From positions 62,001-126,000 of the forward strand of contig NZ_ALBQ01000005.1 in the NCBI RefSeq assembly GCF_000282895.1: DNA of 64,000 nucleotides. The letters run 5' to 3'. The position numbers and the translations under genes were made by a program. The notes under the pieces were generated by a model, which was given only the letters and a program-made list of their open reading frames with translations, did no database searches and was not told where the DNA came from. Below are positions 61,951 through 64,000 of this stretch, piece by piece; position 1 is the stretch's first letter; each line of letters opens with the position of its first letter. The stretch is from Sphingomonas sp. ATCC 31555 (lineage in GTDB: Bacteria; Pseudomonadota; Alphaproteobacteria; Sphingomonadales; Sphingomonadaceae).

Positions 61951-62976
61951 ATGGGCTACCGTGTCGTCGTCGCAGGCGCCACCGGCAATGTCGGTCGCGA
62001 AATGCTGAACATCCTGGCCGAGCGGGAATTCCCGATCGACGAACTCGCCGTGCTGGCGTCGTCGCGCTCGACCGGCGACATGGTCGATTTCGGCGAGACC
62101 GGGAAACAGTACAAGGTCCAGAATATCGAGCATTTCGATCCGACCGGCTGGGACATGGCGCTGTTCGCCATCGGATCGGAAGGTAGCGCCGTCTACGCGC
62201 CGAAGTTCGCCGCCGCGGGCTGCACGGTGATCGACAATGCCTCGTTGTACCGTATGGACCCGGACGTGCCGCTGATCGTGCCGGAAGTGAACCCGGAGGC
62301 CATCGACGGCTACAAGGCGCGCAACATCATCGCCAATCCGAACTGCTCGACCGCACAGATGGTGGTCGCGCTGAAGCCGCTGCACGACAAGGCGACGATC
62401 AAGCGCGTGGTGGTCGCGACTTATCAGTCGGTTTCCGGCGCGGGCAAGGCGGGCATGGACGAGCTGTTCAACCAGAGCCGCGCGATCTTCGTCGGCGACC
62501 AGGTGGAAGCCGCCAAGTTCACCAAGCAGATCGCGTTCAACGTGATCCCGCATATCGACAGCTTCCTGGACGACGGTTCGACCAAGGAAGAGTGGAAGAT
62601 GGTCGCCGAGACCAAGAAGATCCTGGATCCGAAGATCAAGGTGACGGCCACCTGCGTGCGCGTGCCCGTGTTCGTCGGCCATTCCGAGGCGATCAACCTG
62701 GAATTCGAAGACGAGATCTCGGCCGAGGAAGCGCAGAACATCCTGCGCGAGGCGCCGGGCATCATGCTGGTCGATAAGCGTGAAAATGGCGGCTACGTCA
62801 CCCCGATCGAGTGCGTGGGCGAATATGCCACCTATGTAAGCCGGGTGCGCGAGGATCCCACCGTGGACAGCGGCCTTTCGCTGTGGTGCGTCTCCGACAA
62901 TCTGCGCAAGGGCGCGGCGCTGAACGCGGTGCAGATCGCCGAGCTGCTCGGCCGGCGCCATTTGAAAAAGGCCTGA
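61951..62976 (+). CDS. asd: Aspartate-semialdehyde dehydrogenase
   Basis: A 341-residue NADPH enzyme converting L-aspartyl-4-phosphate to aspartate semialdehyde for lysine, diaminopimelate, threonine and methionine. NADP fold VVVAGATGNVGREML, catalytic Cys132 in NPNCSTAQMV, and substrate-binding CVRVPVFVGHSEA. GGAAGGAAGAGG Shine-Dalgarno before ATG 61951. Terminator follows, shared with the convergent receptor. Confidence 0.95.
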   Translation: MGYRVVVAGATGNVGREMLNILAEREFPIDELAVLASSRSTGDMVDFGETGKQYKVQNIEHFDPTGWDMALFAIGSEGSAVYAPKFAAAGCTVIDNASLYRMDPDVPLIVPEVNPEAIDGYKARNIIANPNCSTAQMVVALKPLHDKATIKRVVVATYQSVSGAGKAGMDELFNQSRAIFVGDQVEAAKFTKQIAFNVIPHIDSFLDDGSTKEEWKMVAETKKILDPKIKVTATCVRVPVFVGHSEAINLEFEDEISAEEAQNILREAPGIMLVDKRENGGYVTPIECVGEYATYVSRVREDPTVDSGLSLWCVSDNLRKGAALNAVQIAELLGRRHLKKA

Positions 62977-62984
62977 ATGCACAA

Positions 62985-63016
62985 ACGGGGCGCCGCGCGG
63001 ATCCGCGACGCCCCGT
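62985..63016. terminator. Hairpin between asd and the convergent chemoreceptor
   Basis: ACGGGGCG / CGCCCCGT arms enclosing an inner CGCGGATCCGCG palindrome. Short flanking A- and T-rich bases; probably a shared transcription end. Confidence 0.7.
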
Positions 63017-63040
63017 TGCCTGTTGCGCCGGCGGGCGCGT

Positions 63041-64000
63041 TCAGAAGCTGGCCCAGTCGTCCGCGCTGGCCAGCGCTTCCGCCGGGAGCGCCCGGGTACG
63101 GGCCACCGGAGCGCCCGTGGTGCGTGCGGCCGGCAGGGCCGGGCGCTTGATCGGCCCGGCGCCGGCGCCGGTGCGGAAGGTGCCGGCATGGGCATCGAGC
63201 CGGGCGACCTGATCGGTGAGCTGGCGGGCGGCGGCGGAGGTTTCTTCCACCATCGCCGCATTCTGCTGCGTCGCGCGGTCCATGTCGCCGATCGCCGAGC
63301 TGATCTCGCGGATCGCGGCGGATTGCGCCTGGTTGTCGGCCGCCATGCCGCCGAGCAGCACATGCACTTCGTCCACCGTGTCGACGATATTGGCGAGCGC
63401 CTGATCGACGCGCTCCACCGCGCCGCGGGCAACCTCCACTTCCGATTGGGTGACGGTGAGCTGATCGCGGGCCCGCTTGGCTTCCTCCTCGGCGCGCATC
63501 GCCAGGGCGGAGACGAGATCGGCGACCACGGCGAAACCGCGGCCCGCTTCGCCGGCGCGACCAGCCTCGACTGCGGCGTTCATGGCCAGGACGCGCGTCT
63601 GGAAGGCGATCTTGTCGAGGCCTTCGATCACGCTGTCGATGCCCTTGGCGCTGTCGGACACGCGGCTCATCGCCTGCACCGCCTCGTCGGCGACCGAACG
63701 GCCGGAGCCGACGACGCCGATCGCCTGGTCGGCGCGCTCGACGGTGCGGCTGGCGGCGGCCGCGGTGGCGTCGATCCGCTGGTTCATCTGGGTGATTGCG
63801 GCGGCGGTCTGCTCCAGGCTCGCGGCATTGGCCTCGGTGCGGCGGGCGAGATCCTCGGACGCGCTGGCGATTTCGTGCGAGCCGGTGCGGATCGATCCGG
63901 TGCTTTCGACGACCGATCCGATCAGCTCGCGCAGGCTTTCGACGGCCGAGCGGAAATGGGTGGCGAGCTTGGCATAATCGGTGGGGAAGTCGGAGCCGAC
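63041..64000 (-). CDS. Methyl-accepting chemotaxis protein, C-terminal part (cut by window edge)
   Basis: The frame is open from the right edge; only the last 319 residues are visible. They cover the end of a HAMP-like region and the whole signalling domain, with tip IAFQTRVLAMNAAVEAGRAG identical to that of the receptor at 59697 and the same DLVSALAMRAEEEA segment. The C terminus ends in DDWASF. The protein start lies beyond 64000; the Met at 63787 is internal. Paralog of the receptor at 59697, with asd between them. Confidence 0.93.
   Translation of the reverse strand, partial: VGSDFPTDYAKLATHFRSAVESLRELIGSVVESTGSIRTGSHEIASASEDLARRTEANAASLEQTAAAITQMNQRIDATAAAASRTVERADQAIGVVGSGRSVADEAVQAMSRVSDSAKGIDSVIEGLDKIAFQTRVLAMNAAVEAGRAGEAGRGFAVVADLVSALAMRAEEEAKRARDQLTVTQSEVEVARGAVERVDQALANIVDTVDEVHVLLGGMAADNQAQSAAIREISSAIGDMDRATQQNAAMVEETSAAARQLTDQVARLDAHAGTFRTGAGAGPIKRPALPAARTTGAPVARTRALPAEALASADDWASF

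Overview
The window is GC-rich, densely packed alphaproteobacterial chromosome. It is most likely from a sphingomonad (Sphingomonas or a close relative). The signs are an exosortase A (XrtA/PEP-CTERM) exopolysaccharide gene set of the sphingomonad type, a carboxylate-less TonB receptor paired with a secreted lipoprotein, a System I cytochrome c maturation operon, a CtrA-type full site (TTAA-N7-TTAA), and strong G/C third-position bias. It is core genome with accessory insertions; I see no prophage, insertion sequence, integrase, CRISPR array or rRNA.

Layout. 0.2-6.1 kb: sugar-active genes, including two unusual fusions (glycosyltransferase + UDP-galactopyranose mutase; GH1-type glycosidase + RmlD-type reductase) and a GH5-like hydrolase. 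6.2-14.5 kb: protein quality control (clpP, clpX, lon) and the HU gene, interrupted by a minus-strand group (hypothetical exported protein, ICMT-like methyltransferase, M1 peptidase). 14.6-21.4 kb: tRNA-Val, then a Pho-box-preceded lipoprotein/TonB-receptor pair, a convergent 2OG-Fe(II) oxygenase, and a GspE/PilB-like protein whose ATPase motifs are lost. 21.5-23.4 kb: tRNA-His, a Leu/Glu/Phe/Val-type dehydrogenase, and a GDT1/TMEM165 (Mn2+) transporter behind a yybP-ykoY manganese riboswitch. 23.5-28.3 kb: ccmCDEFGHI, every junction overlapping by 4 nt. 28.4-34.4 kb: a radical-SAM protein with an N-terminal SPASM-like cysteine region, divergent ald/lrp, kup, a 2H phosphoesterase and tRNA-Met.

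34.5-43.3 kb: a 45-residue membrane protein, trxB, and the metabolic part of an exosortase A locus (two hydrolases, acyl carrier protein, acyl-CoA ligase, PLP decarboxylase, ATPase, asparagine-synthetase-like protein). The last of these has lost the signature residues of both its active sites. 43.4-49.0 kb: sodB, yciB-ftsY-mtaB, a DUF924 protein and an EAL phosphodiesterase. 49.1-55.3 kb: a structured RNA region, then ffh-rpsP-rimM-//-trmD-rplS. The gap between rimM and trmD holds a small membrane protein, a thioredoxin-reductase-like flavoprotein and a PIN-VapB-VapC toxin-antitoxin cassette whose last stop codon overlaps the trmD start.

55.3-57.3 kb: two paralogous ~100-residue proteins flanking a GAF-like protein, in a hairpin-rich AT-richer stretch with a CtrA-type site. 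57.3-64 kb: a DPP-IV-like peptidase, asd, and two related chemoreceptors, the second cut by the window edge.

The strongest candidates for something undescribed are the pseudo-asparagine-synthetase in the XrtA locus, the pseudo-GspE, the Pho-box lipoprotein/TonB pair, the permuted radical-SAM/SPASM protein, and the paralog-GAF-paralog cluster with its CtrA site. All names are from reading motifs by eye; no database search was run.
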